Shown: in pieces, positions 27,936 through 36,805 of the stretch
How the letters are laid out: every line of letters starts with the position of its first letter
How positions within the stretch are numbered: the stretch's first letter is position 1
NCBI RefSeq assembly: GCF_017813335.1
Contig: NZ_JAGIYY010000005.1
Span: forward strand, 1 to 64,000
Reading direction: 5' to 3'
Source of the DNA: Tianweitania sediminis
GTDB taxonomy: Bacteria; Pseudomonadota; Alphaproteobacteria; Rhizobiales; Rhizobiaceae
Length of the DNA: 64,000 nucleotides
Notes under the pieces: model-generated
Told to the model about the DNA's origin: nothing
Databases searched by the model: none
The model's input: the letters and a program-made list of their open reading frames with translations, nothing else
Position numbers and translations under genes: made by a program

Positions 27936-27972
27936 AAACTATATGTGTCGTGCAGGTGTGTCCATATAGTTT
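27936..27972. promoter_or_regulatory. Long inverted repeat in the divergent control region, likely regulator operator
   Basis: Two perfect 10-bp arms, AAACTATATG and CATATAGTTT, are separated by 17 bp. They lie in the 130-bp gap between the divergent AddB-like and WYL genes. The AT-rich arms stand out from GC-rich surroundings and may also serve as -10 elements. BrxR/CapW-type WYL repressors are known to bind repeats of this sort upstream of their own gene. The assignment is inference. Confidence 0.6.
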
Positions 27973-28002
27973 TTATCTGCATCCGCTGGAGGACGATTTC
28001 GG

Positions 28003-28884
28003 ATGGATAGCCTGGCCACATTGAAGTGGGGCGTGGAGCGCCGCCTCGAGTTCATCGAGTTTCGCCTTTTCTGGGAAGGCGGCGTCAATCGCTCCGACAT
28101 CGTGGACATGTTCGACGTGTCAGTGCCGCAGGCGTCGAAAGACCTGACGCTCTATCAGGAGCGGGCGCCCCAGAACGCGATCTACGACAAGAGAGCCAAG
28201 CGCTACGTCGCCGGCGAGCAGTTCGAGCCCCACTTCCTCAAGCCCGATCCCGAGGGTTATCTGTCCCGGCTGCGTTCCGTGGCCGAGGGCCTGATCGACC
28301 TATCAGAGTCGTGGATCACCGACGTTCCGGACACCGACGTCGCGCTGACGCCCCGCAGAGATATAGATTCGGAGGTGCTCAGGACTGTCTTGCGCGCGGT
28401 GCGCGATCGCCGCTCGATCGACGTGCATTATCAGTCGATGAGCAAGGATCGGCCGGATCCGATCTGGCGGCGGATCACACCTCACGCCTTCGGCTATGAC
28501 GGCTTCCGCTGGCACGTGCGCGCTTATTGCCACGTCACCGACAAGTTCAAGGACTTCCTCCTGCCGCGCATTCTTGGAGTGGGCGCGTCGGGAGAGGAGG
28601 GCAAGGACCCGTTGCAGGACGCACTGTGGCAGGAGCGCTTTGGCGTGGTGATTGGCCCGCATCCCGACCTGACCGCAAGCCAGAAGGCTGTCGTCGCCAA
28701 GGACTTCGGCATGGAGGGGGGCTCGTCTGTTCTTACAGTTCGCTATGCCATGCTGTTTTATGTCTTAAAGCGCTTGGGCCTGCTGGGTGATGCTGCGAAG
28801 CAGCCCGCGCGCAGCCAGCACATCGTCGTCGTCAATCAGGAAGAGACCGCGGCGGCCTTGGAGAAGGCCGAGTTTGCGGCGTGA
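28003..28884 (+). CDS. BrxR/CapW-like WYL-domain transcriptional regulator
   Basis: This 293-residue protein has an N-terminal winged helix (RRLEFIEFRLFWEGGVNRSDI, then VSVPQASKDL at about 37-46). A WYL domain follows (IDVHYQSMSKD, then ITPHAFGYDGFRWHVRAYC and FKDFLLPRI). The PHA...RWHVRAY...DF pattern is characteristic of BrxR/CapW regulators that control BREX, CBASS and other phage-defence loci. It is first in a six-gene forward run. The ATG is at 28003 and its TGA lies just before the helicase start. It probably represses both this operon and the divergent nuclease genes through the 27936-27972 repeat. Confidence 0.85.
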   Translation: MDSLATLKWGVERRLEFIEFRLFWEGGVNRSDIVDMFDVSVPQASKDLTLYQERAPQNAIYDKRAKRYVAGEQFEPHFLKPDPEGYLSRLRSVAEGLIDLSESWITDVPDTDVALTPRRDIDSEVLRTVLRAVRDRRSIDVHYQSMSKDRPDPIWRRITPHAFGYDGFRWHVRAYCHVTDKFKDFLLPRILGVGASGEEGKDPLQDALWQERFGVVIGPHPDLTASQKAVVAKDFGMEGGSSVLTVRYAMLFYVLKRLGLLGDAAKQPARSQHIVVVNQEETAAALEKAEFAA

Positions 28885-28913
28885 GGCGGCGCGTGCGGCC
28901 GATGGGGGGAAGA

Positions 28914-31900
28914 ATGGCAAGGCTTGAAGACATCCGGAATGGCGCCTCCGTGCGCGGCATCGCCTCACCCCAGGCGACCCAAATCCTGTCAGTGGACTGG
29001 ATCGGCGATCAGGCGATCAACGTAGTCTACCGCGACCACAACGGCGCCGTGGCCGAAGCCGTGCTTTACCGGGACGACGAGCATCGCCTTGGAGTCGAGG
29101 TGAATGGACGGCCATGGTCGTTCGATGGCGACGGCGCCTTGTTGCGGCTGGTGACCGAGGCGAACCGGATCAAACTTGCTCACTATTTCGATCCCTATCT
29201 GGCGATCCACACCAGTTTGGTGGATCCGCTGCCGCACCAGATTTCCGCCGTCTACCGCGAGATGCTGCCGCGTCAGCCGCTCCGCTTCTTGCTCGCGGAC
29301 GATCCGGGCGCCGGCAAGACGATCATGGCAGGCTTGCTGATCAAGGAGCTGGTCGCGCGTAGCGATCTTGAACGGTGTCTCGTCGTGGCGCCTGGCAGCC
29401 TGGTAGAGCAATGGCAGGACGAGCTTGGCCACAAGTTCGACCTCGAGTTCGATATTCTGACGCGGGACATGATTGAGACCTCCCGCTCAGGAAATCCGTT
29501 CGAGGATCGCAATCGGCTCATCGTGCGCCTCGATGTCTTGGCCAGGAACGAGGAGCTGCAGAACAAGCTGGCAAGCGGTCGCGAGTGGGATCTCATCATC
29601 TGCGACGAAGCCCATCGCATGTCGGCGACCTATTTCGGCGGCGACGTCAAATACACCAAGCGCTACCAGGTTGGGCAGAAGCTCGGTGAAGTCTGCCGCC
29701 ACTTGCTGCTGATGTCGGCCACCCCGCACAACGGCAAGGAGGAGGATTTCCAGCTCTTCATGGCGCTGCTTGATGGTGACCGGTTCGAGGGCCGGTTCCG
29801 TGACGGCGTCCACTATGCCGATACCGCCGACATGATGCGGCGACTGACAAAGGAAGAGCTGCTGCGGTTCGACGGGCGGCCGCTTTTCCCTGAGCGCCGC
29901 GCCTACACTGTGAAGTACCAGCTCTCCGAGCTGGAGGCCGCCCTCTACACCGCCGTCACGGAATATGTTCGTACCGAGATGAACCGGGTACAGCGTTTCG
30001 CGGAAGGCGACGGCAAGAAGCGCAACAACGTCGGTTTCGCGCTGCAGATCCTTCAGCGTCGGCTCGCCTCATCTCCGGCCGCCATCTACCAGTCCCTCAA
30101 GCGCCGGCATGAGCGGCTTGAGAACGAGCTCGGCGAGGCCCGGCTCGCCGCCAAGGGGCGCAAAGCCGGTTTCGCCGCGCCCGACGTCAACACTGACATC
30201 CTCAGGAACCTGGAGGAGTACGGGCAGGAGGAGATCGACGAACTGGAGGACCTGATCGCCACGGGAGCAACGACCGCCGAGACGGTCGAGCAGCTCGCGA
30301 TGGAGGTCGAGACTCTGAAGGGACTGGAGCGGATGGCGCTGGGCGTCCTACGCTCAGGCCTCGACACCAAATGGGCCCAACTCAATCGCATCCTCGATGA
30401 GGACCTGATGGTCGACACCGACGGCAACCGGCGCAAGCTCATCATCTTCACCGAGCCAAAGGACACCCTCCACTACCTGCTCGACAAGGTCCGGGCTCGC
30501 CTCGGGAATCCTGAAGCTGTCGAGGTGATTCACGGCGGCGTCTCTCGCGAGGAGCGGCGCAAGGTCGTGGAGCGGTTCATGCAGGACCGTGACATGCTGG
30601 TCCTCATCGCCAACGATGCGGCCGGCGAAGGCGTCAATCTTCAGCGCGGGCACCTGATGGTCAATTACGACCTGCCCTGGAACCCCAACAAGATCGAACA
30701 GCGGTTCGGCCGGATCCACCGGATCGGCCAGACCGAGGTCTGCCATCTCTGGAATCTGGTCGCCGCGGACACTCGCGAAGGCGAGGTCTATGCTCGCCTC
30801 CTCGAAAAACTCGAGGCGGCGCGGGAGGCATTGGGCGGGCGCGTCTATGACGTGCTCGGCGAGCTGTTCGAAGGCACTGCGCTGAAGGATCTCCTGTTTC
30901 AGGCCATCCAGTATGGCGAACAGGAAGACGTAAAGGCGCGCCTGTTCCGCCAGGTGGACGGCGCGGTGGACCAGGGTCACCTCCTGGAGCTGCTGCAAAG
31001 GCGGGCGCTCACCAACGACACGATGCCCGAGGCCAAGGTCGAGGAACTGCGCCTTGAGATGGAGCGCGCGGAGGCCCAGCGCCTGCAGCCGCATCACGTC
31101 CAGAGCTTCTTCGTCGAGGCCTTCCAGCACCTTGGAGGACGGATGAAGCGGCGGGAGGAGGGGCGTTGGGAGATCACCCATGTGCCCGTCCGGATCCGTG
31201 AGCGCGATCGTCAGATCGGCACCGGCGCGCCGATACAGAAGAAGTACGAGCGCATCTGCTTCGAGAAGGGCCGGACCAACCAGCAGCCCGTCGCCACCTT
31301 CGTCTGCCCGGGGCACCCGTTGCTCGATGCCGTGATCAGCATCGTGCGCGAACAGTACGAGCAGATCATGCGCCAAGGCGCGATCCTGGTTGATGATCTG
31401 GACGCAGGCGACGGAATTTCGGCGATCTTCCTGCTCGAACACAGCATCCAGGACGGTCGGGCAACCAGTGCGGGCAAGCCCCACGTGGTTTCGCAGAAGC
31501 TTCAATTCGCCTCGATCAATAAGGCCGGGGAAGCGTCCAATGCGGGCATCGCCCCGCACCTCAACCTGCGTCCGGCCACTGTCCAAGAGATCGCCAGCGT
31601 ACACGGCCTCCTGGAAGAGGAGTGGCTGACGACCGAGCTTGAGAAGACCGCGGTCCGGTTCGCGACTGTCGAGCTGGCGCAGGCTCACCTCGCAGAGGTT
31701 AAGGCGCGTCGGCTGCCGGAGATTGAGAAGGTTGAGCGCGAAGTGCGCGCCCGGCTGAAGAAGGAGATCAACTACTGGGATTCCCGGGCTTTCGAGCTGA
31801 AGGAGGAGGAGAAGGCCGGCAAGAAGACGCGTCTCAGCTGGCAGAACGCTCAGCGCCGCGCCGAAGATCTAGCGGAACGTCAGAAGCGCCGCATGGACCT

Positions 31901-32432
31901 GCTGGAACAGGAACGGTTCCTATCATCCCAGCCGCCGAGGGTGCGCGGCGGCATGGTCGTGATCCCGCGCGGTCTGCTCAATGCACGCACAGGAGCAGGC
32001 GAAGGTCCGTCAGAGAGGCCGCCGCAGGGATTCGCCGCTGATGCGGACGCGCGACGGATTATCGAGCTTGCGGCCATGGATGCGGTGATCGCCGCAGAGC
32101 GCAACCTGGGTAACGTTCCGTCCGATGTCTCTGCGCAGAAGATCGGCTACGACATCGTGTCCTATGATCCGGTCGCCAAGCACCTTCGCTTCATCGAGGT
32201 GAAGGGGCGGGTCCACGGCGCCGACGCGGTGATGATCACCCGGCAGGAGGTGATCACCTCCCTTCATGAACCGGACAAGTACATCCTGGCCATCGTCCAG
32301 GTGGAGAATGGGACCGCGCGAGAGCCGCGCTACATTCGCGGGGCCTTGTCGGACCATGAGCCGGCGTTCGAACACACGGCCATTCAGTTCAATCTCGCAC
32401 GCTTGCTGGAGCGGGCGGAGGCGCCGCAATGA
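28914..32432 (+). CDS. SNF2-family helicase with C-terminal DUF3883 domain
   Basis: This 1172-residue superfamily 2 ATPase has motif I DDPGAGKT at 129-136, DEAH at 231-234 and SATPHNG at 268-274. Its second RecA lobe ends in QRFGRIHRIGQ at 596-606. A long coiled, charged region follows at about 900-1010. Near the C-terminus is a DUF3883 domain (IGYDIVSYDP from 1077, then FIEVKGR), a nuclease-like fold found in restriction proteins. ATG 28914 has GGGGGA just upstream; an earlier reading from 28881 lacks a site. It probably translocates along DNA as the motor of the methylase system. The stop overlaps the next start (ATGA). Confidence 0.88.
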   Translation: MARLEDIRNGASVRGIASPQATQILSVDWIGDQAINVVYRDHNGAVAEAVLYRDDEHRLGVEVNGRPWSFDGDGALLRLVTEANRIKLAHYFDPYLAIHTSLVDPLPHQISAVYREMLPRQPLRFLLADDPGAGKTIMAGLLIKELVARSDLERCLVVAPGSLVEQWQDELGHKFDLEFDILTRDMIETSRSGNPFEDRNRLIVRLDVLARNEELQNKLASGREWDLIICDEAHRMSATYFGGDVKYTKRYQVGQKLGEVCRHLLLMSATPHNGKEEDFQLFMALLDGDRFEGRFRDGVHYADTADMMRRLTKEELLRFDGRPLFPERRAYTVKYQLSELEAALYTAVTEYVRTEMNRVQRFAEGDGKKRNNVGFALQILQRRLASSPAAIYQSLKRRHERLENELGEARLAAKGRKAGFAAPDVNTDILRNLEEYGQEEIDELEDLIATGATTAETVEQLAMEVETLKGLERMALGVLRSGLDTKWAQLNRILDEDLMVDTDGNRRKLIIFTEPKDTLHYLLDKVRARLGNPEAVEVIHGGVSREERRKVVERFMQDRDMLVLIANDAAGEGVNLQRGHLMVNYDLPWNPNKIEQRFGRIHRIGQTEVCHLWNLVAADTREGEVYARLLEKLEAAREALGGRVYDVLGELFEGTALKDLLFQAIQYGEQEDVKARLFRQVDGAVDQGHLLELLQRRALTNDTMPEAKVEELRLEMERAEAQRLQPHHVQSFFVEAFQHLGGRMKRREEGRWEITHVPVRIRERDRQIGTGAPIQKKYERICFEKGRTNQQPVATFVCPGHPLLDAVISIVREQYEQIMRQGAILVDDLDAGDGISAIFLLEHSIQDGRATSAGKPHVVSQKLQFASINKAGEASNAGIAPHLNLRPATVQEIASVHGLLEEEWLTTELEKTAVRFATVELAQAHLAEVKARRLPEIEKVEREVRARLKKEINYWDSRAFELKEEEKAGKKTRLSWQNAQRRAEDLAERQKRRMDLLEQERFLSSQPPRVRGGMVVIPRGLLNARTGAGEGPSERPPQGFAADADARRIIELAAMDAVIAAERNLGNVPSDVSAQKIGYDIVSYDPVAKHLRFIEVKGRVHGADAVMITRQEVITSLHEPDKYILAIVQVENGTAREPRYIRGALSDHEPAFEHTAIQFNLARLLERAEAPQ

Positions 32433-33394
32433 TCACCAAGGCGCTGATCATCGCTGACCCCTGGATCGGTTATATTCTCGACGGGTTGAAGACTTGGGAG
32501 ATGCGCTCGTCCGGTGCATCCCACCGCGAATGGTTCGGCCTGATCCGCAAGGGCACCGGCGCCATCTACGGCGTCGCGCGCCTGGTTGACGTGGGTGCGC
32601 CGCTCTCGCCGGCGGAGATGGTCGCCTCGATTGACCGTCACCGCATTCCCGAGGCCGTGATCCGCTCAGGCGAAGTCGCCAAATGGAACACACCATGGAA
32701 GCTGGCGGACGTTCGACGGCTGGCCCGGCCTGTGCCCTACACGCACAAGAGCGGCGCTGTGACATGGGTCGAACTGGATGCGGCGGCCATTGAAGGCGTC
32801 ACCGATCAGTTGGGTGGAATAGTCCCAGCTGTCGCTGCTACCTCGTCGCCGGAGCTGAAGCGCAGCGCGCCAGGGCAATTGAGCCGGTTGGCCGGAAGCG
32901 AAACGGTCCAGATCGACATCTTACAGCGCGGACGAAAGCTATACGTCGACGTTGATTGGGACGACGGCCACGACGAGCCGGAAGTCAGTTCCCCGCGCGC
33001 TCCGCGGACGCCAGCTGCGCCAACGGGAGCGAGTGCGAAGCCGCAGCCCACGAACGGGAGGGCGATCGGCGAGGTAACCATCACTGATGGCAACATCGCC
33101 AACAGCCACATCTACCTGCGGTCCTTCTTCGACTGCTTTCCCTCCGATGCGGTCGGAGGATCGAACAAGGCGAGCGCGGCAAAGCGTGAGCTAACGATCG
33201 ACTGGGGTGGAGCTGAGCCCGTCGTCACGGATCTGGACGGCTCAAAGAGGTTCTTCCGTGCCCGTGGCTGGATCGGAGCTTTCTACAAGCTTAATCGCGC
33301 TCAGGCGGGTGATCGGGTCGTTGTCGAGCAGACGGCCCCGTATAGGTATCGGGTCCGCCTTCAGAAGGCTGGGCGCTGGGGGCAAGGCGCATGA
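32429..33394 (+). CDS. ASCH-domain protein with a C-terminal B3-like domain
   Basis: This 321-residue protein has two apparent domains. Residues 1 to about 125 resemble ASCH (ALIIADPWIGYILDGLKTWEMRS, with Lys-Thr-Trp-Glu in the conserved place). ASCH belongs to the PUA/EVE group, some members of which bind nucleic acid or modified bases. Residues 210-318 (from VTITDGN, through FPSDAVGG, RGWIGAFYK and GDRVVVE) look to me like a B3/EcoRII-N-type DNA-binding domain, an inference from the RGW...GD pattern. A Pro/Ala-rich linker joins them. It overlaps both neighbours by ATGA. I know no family with exactly this layout. Confidence 0.65.
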   Translation: MITKALIIADPWIGYILDGLKTWEMRSSGASHREWFGLIRKGTGAIYGVARLVDVGAPLSPAEMVASIDRHRIPEAVIRSGEVAKWNTPWKLADVRRLARPVPYTHKSGAVTWVELDAAAIEGVTDQLGGIVPAVAATSSPELKRSAPGQLSRLAGSETVQIDILQRGRKLYVDVDWDDGHDEPEVSSPRAPRTPAAPTGASAKPQPTNGRAIGEVTITDGNIANSHIYLRSFFDCFPSDAVGGSNKASAAKRELTIDWGGAEPVVTDLDGSKRFFRARGWIGAFYKLNRAQAGDRVVVEQTAPYRYRVRLQKAGRWGQGA

Positions 33395-33861
33395 CGAAAG
33401 ATTTCGCCATCCTTGCGCCGGTCCCGTTGGAGCACCTCCAATCAGGTGCGCAGATCGCCAAGGACACTGGTTTCGTGGCCTTCGGCTCACGCAAGTGGGA
33501 GCTGTTCCGGAAGGTTGATGAGCTCCGCGACGGCCTCGCTATTCCGGTCCTGATCTACCCGTCGCACGAGGGCGTGCCGGCGAAGGATAGCTTCGTCATC
33601 AGCTGGGCCGGTTGGTATGTGGGAGCGGAGGAATCATGCAACGGCCGCCATTCTGCTGGCATGGTTCATCGGCCTCCGACTACGGGTCAGTACGACGGTG
33701 ACAACCGCGGGCATTGGGCCGTGTTCTGGCATGTCCGGGACCTGATCGAACTCCCTCAGGACCAAAGAGTGCCGATCTCAGCAGTAAAGACCATCAAGGG
33801 CGGCTGGCGCAAGGATGCGCCGCCAGGGGGCCGGAACTGGTCGCCACGCCCTCAACCATAA
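33391..33861 (+). CDS. Small hypothetical protein, possibly PUA/EVE-like
   Basis: This 156-residue protein overlaps the ASCH gene by 4 bp (ATGA) and ends 16 bp before the methylase start, so it is part of the operon. It has alternating beta-type segments with conserved-looking aromatics (FVISWAGWYVG, then HWAVFWHVRDL and KTIKGGWRKDAP). The pattern recalls small PUA/EVE-like readers, but this is a guess from residue spacing. There is no signal peptide, membrane segment or nuclease motif. Confidence 0.55.
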   Translation: MTKDFAILAPVPLEHLQSGAQIAKDTGFVAFGSRKWELFRKVDELRDGLAIPVLIYPSHEGVPAKDSFVISWAGWYVGAEESCNGRHSAGMVHRPPTTGQYDGDNRGHWAVFWHVRDLIELPQDQRVPISAVKTIKGGWRKDAPPGGRNWSPRPQP

Positions 33862-33877
33862 AGTTTCCACTGTGACC

Positions 33878-36793
33878 ATGACCCAGATGTACAAGAAGAA
33901 GCTTATCGAAGTCGCGGTTCCGCTTGAGGCGATTAACGCCGCCTCGGCGCGAGAGAAGTCGATCCGGCATGGGCATCCGTCCACGCTGCACCTTTGGTGG
34001 GCGCGGCGGCCGCTGGCGGCGTGTCGGGCGGTGTTGTTCGCGCAGCTGGTCGATGACCCGTCGGGGTATGCCGGCAAGCTACTAGACGATCCGAAGATCC
34101 ACGAGCGGGCAGAGGCGGACCTAGCTTTCCGCCGTAAGGCGTGGCAGGAGCGCAAGGGAGACGCGCATGGGAATGTTCCCGATACGCCCGAGCCAACACT
34201 CGAGGATTGCGCGGCCGACATCGAGCGCAAGCGCCTGTTCGAGATCATCGAGGAGCTGGTCAAGTGGGAGAGCTCGACCAACGAAGAGGTGTTGGAGCGC
34301 GCGCGCGCTGAAATCCGGCGCAGCTGCGGCGGCGTGTTGCCGCCGGTTCATGACCCTTTCTCGGGCGGCGGGTCGATCCCGCTGGAGGCGCAGCGGCTCG
34401 GCCTGCCTGCTTTTGGTTCCGACCTGAACCCGGTGGCAGTGATGATCGGCAAGGCGATGATCGAGATCCCGCCAAAGTTCAAGGACATGCCGCCAATCCA
34501 CCCCGGCATCAAGGATCGGTCGCTCTACCGAAATGCCGAAGGGTTGGCCGAAGATGTGAAATACTATGGCGAGTGGATGCGAGAAAGGGCGTGGGAGCGC
34601 ATTGGGCATCTCTATCCTAAGGTCGATCTGCCAAAGGAGTACGGCGGCGGTGAAGCGACCGTGATCGCCTGGATCTGGGCGCGGACGGTGCCGAGTCCTG
34701 ATCCGGCCTTTGCCGATGTTCAGGTGCCGCTCATTTCGAGCTTCCTCCTTAGCTCAAAGAAGGGCAAGGAGATCTGGATTGAACCAGTGGCTGATCGTGC
34801 TTCCAAAACAATCACATACAGAGTCCGGACGGGCGGCACCAAATCAGAGCTTGAGGCGGCGGCGCTGGGGACCACAGCTGGTAAGCGGCAGGCATTTCGC
34901 TGCGTGATGTCGGGCGCGGCCTTACCATACGATTATGTTCGAAGAGCAGGTAAATTGGGAAAGATGGGCCAAGAGCTCATCGCGGTTGTTGCTGAGCGAA
35001 AGGGAGGCCGCGCGTACATCCCGCCGTCTCAGCAGCATAAGGATGTTGCAATATCGGCAGTACCGGGCTGGGCGCCGGAGACAGAACTTCCAGACAACCC
35101 GCGTGACTTCAAAACTCCAAATTATGGGCTTACCACATTTGGTGATCTATTTACTAACCGACAGCTAGTCGCTCTGAATACGCTATGTGATCTGATCGCG
35201 GAAGTGAGAGGGCAGATCAGAATCGATGCTATTTCATTGGGGATGGCGACAGACGGCGACACACTCTCCAGCGGCGGAGCAGGGGCGCTTGCGTATGCGG
35301 AAGCCCTCAGCGTCTACTTTGCTTTCGGCATTTCAAAGATGACGGACTATCACTCAACAATTACATCATGGCACCACGGCCGGGAGATCATCCGAAACGC
35401 GTTCGGTCGACAGGCGCTGCCTATGACGTGGGATTTCACTGAGGCAAATCCCTTTTCGAAATCAACTGGGAACTGGGGAAACTGCATCGAGTGGGGAGTC
35501 AAGACGCTTGACCAGCTACAACTGGCAGCGCCAGGGCGATTGTTACAGCAGGATGCTCAAACTGCTTCATATGCAGACGGGGCAGTAGTCTCAACTGATC
35601 CCCCATATTATGACAACATAGGCTACGCAGATCTGTCTGACTATTTCTATGCGTGGATGCGGCGGTCATTAAAAAGCACCTATCCAGATCTGTTCGGCGT
35701 CCTCGCAACTCCAAAGTCCGATGAGCTTGTAGCGACTCCGTATCGCCATGGGAGCAAGGATGCGGCGGAAGCCTTCTTTCTCGATGGTATGCGCCGGGCC
35801 ATTTCTAACATGGCCCAGCAGTCCTCGGATGAGTTTCCCGCCACGATCTACTACGCCTTCAAACAGAGCGAGATCGAGCAAGAAGGTATAAGCTCGACTG
35901 GTTGGGCCGCATTCCTGCAAGCTGTGGTCGAGGCAGGTTACGCCGTGGTTGGTACCTGGCCGCTGCGCACCGAAATGGCCAACCGTATGATTGCCTCCGG
36001 CACGAATGCTCTGGCCAATTCGGTTGTGCTTGTCTGCCGCAAGAAAGAAGCGATGGCCGAGGTCATCACCCGAGCAGAATTCACCCGCGCCCTGAAGCGC
36101 GAACTGCCGCCGGCTATCGCCGAACTCCAGACCGCCAACATCGCCCCGGCCGACATGCCGCAGTCAGCTATCGGTCCCGGCATGGGCGTCTTCTCGCGAT
36201 ACAAGGCCGTCCTCGAATCCGATGACAGCCCGATGAGCGTGAAGGCCGCGCTTCAGCTCATCAACCGCGAGCTGGACGAATATCTCGGTGGTATCCAGGG
36301 CGAGTTCGATGCCGACACTCGCTTCGCGATCACGTGGTTCGAGCAGCATGGCATGGCCAAAGGCGAATACGGCGCGGCCGACAATCTCGCTCGCGCGCGG
36401 GGCATCTCGGTCGAAAGTGTAAAACATGCCGGGATTATCGAGAGCGCTGCGGGCAAGGTCCGCATCCTGGCGCGCGATGAACTGGACGACAGTTGGGAGC
36501 CGGTAGGTGACGGCCATCTGACCGTGTGGGAGTGCCTCCAGCATCTCATCCGCAAGTATGAGCAGGACGGCGTCTCGCACGAGACCGCCATCTTGCTGAA
36601 GAAGATCGACGCTAAGGCCGAGGCTGTGAAGGACCTCGCCTACTGCCTCTACGACATCAGCGCGAACAAGCGGAAGGACGCAAAGGAGGCCACGGCCTAC
36701 AACGCGCTTATCGCCGACTGGACGGAGCTCACCCGCCTGGCGGCTGCAGTCCATGATACCGGCGGCGATCGTCAAACGCGATTGGATCTCTGA
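33878..36793 (+). CDS. DUF1156-domain adenine-specific DNA methyltransferase
   Basis: This 971-residue enzyme matches COG1743 methylases. The DUF1156 start reads KKLIEVAVPLEAINAAS, then HPSTLHLWWARRPLAACR. The S-adenosylmethionine motif is DPFSGGGS at 159-166 and the catalytic motif is DPPYYDN from 574. The order (SAM motif first) and the DPPY motif indicate an amino-methyltransferase, probably N6-adenine. ATG 33878 gives the DUF1156 block directly; GTG 33872 is an alternative. The middle of the gene (about 34.7-35.85 kb) is visibly AT-richer than its ends. It presumably marks host DNA for the surrounding helicase and ATPase. Confidence 0.88.
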   Translation: MTQMYKKKLIEVAVPLEAINAASAREKSIRHGHPSTLHLWWARRPLAACRAVLFAQLVDDPSGYAGKLLDDPKIHERAEADLAFRRKAWQERKGDAHGNVPDTPEPTLEDCAADIERKRLFEIIEELVKWESSTNEEVLERARAEIRRSCGGVLPPVHDPFSGGGSIPLEAQRLGLPAFGSDLNPVAVMIGKAMIEIPPKFKDMPPIHPGIKDRSLYRNAEGLAEDVKYYGEWMRERAWERIGHLYPKVDLPKEYGGGEATVIAWIWARTVPSPDPAFADVQVPLISSFLLSSKKGKEIWIEPVADRASKTITYRVRTGGTKSELEAAALGTTAGKRQAFRCVMSGAALPYDYVRRAGKLGKMGQELIAVVAERKGGRAYIPPSQQHKDVAISAVPGWAPETELPDNPRDFKTPNYGLTTFGDLFTNRQLVALNTLCDLIAEVRGQIRIDAISLGMATDGDTLSSGGAGALAYAEALSVYFAFGISKMTDYHSTITSWHHGREIIRNAFGRQALPMTWDFTEANPFSKSTGNWGNCIEWGVKTLDQLQLAAPGRLLQQDAQTASYADGAVVSTDPPYYDNIGYADLSDYFYAWMRRSLKSTYPDLFGVLATPKSDELVATPYRHGSKDAAEAFFLDGMRRAISNMAQQSSDEFPATIYYAFKQSEIEQEGISSTGWAAFLQAVVEAGYAVVGTWPLRTEMANRMIASGTNALANSVVLVCRKKEAMAEVITRAEFTRALKRELPPAIAELQTANIAPADMPQSAIGPGMGVFSRYKAVLESDDSPMSVKAALQLINRELDEYLGGIQGEFDADTRFAITWFEQHGMAKGEYGAADNLARARGISVESVKHAGIIESAAGKVRILARDELDDSWEPVGDGHLTVWECLQHLIRKYEQDGVSHETAILLKKIDAKAEAVKDLAYCLYDISANKRKDAKEATAYNALIADWTELTRLAAAVHDTGGDRQTRLDL

Positions 36794-36805
36794 GGAGGAA
36801 TACTG

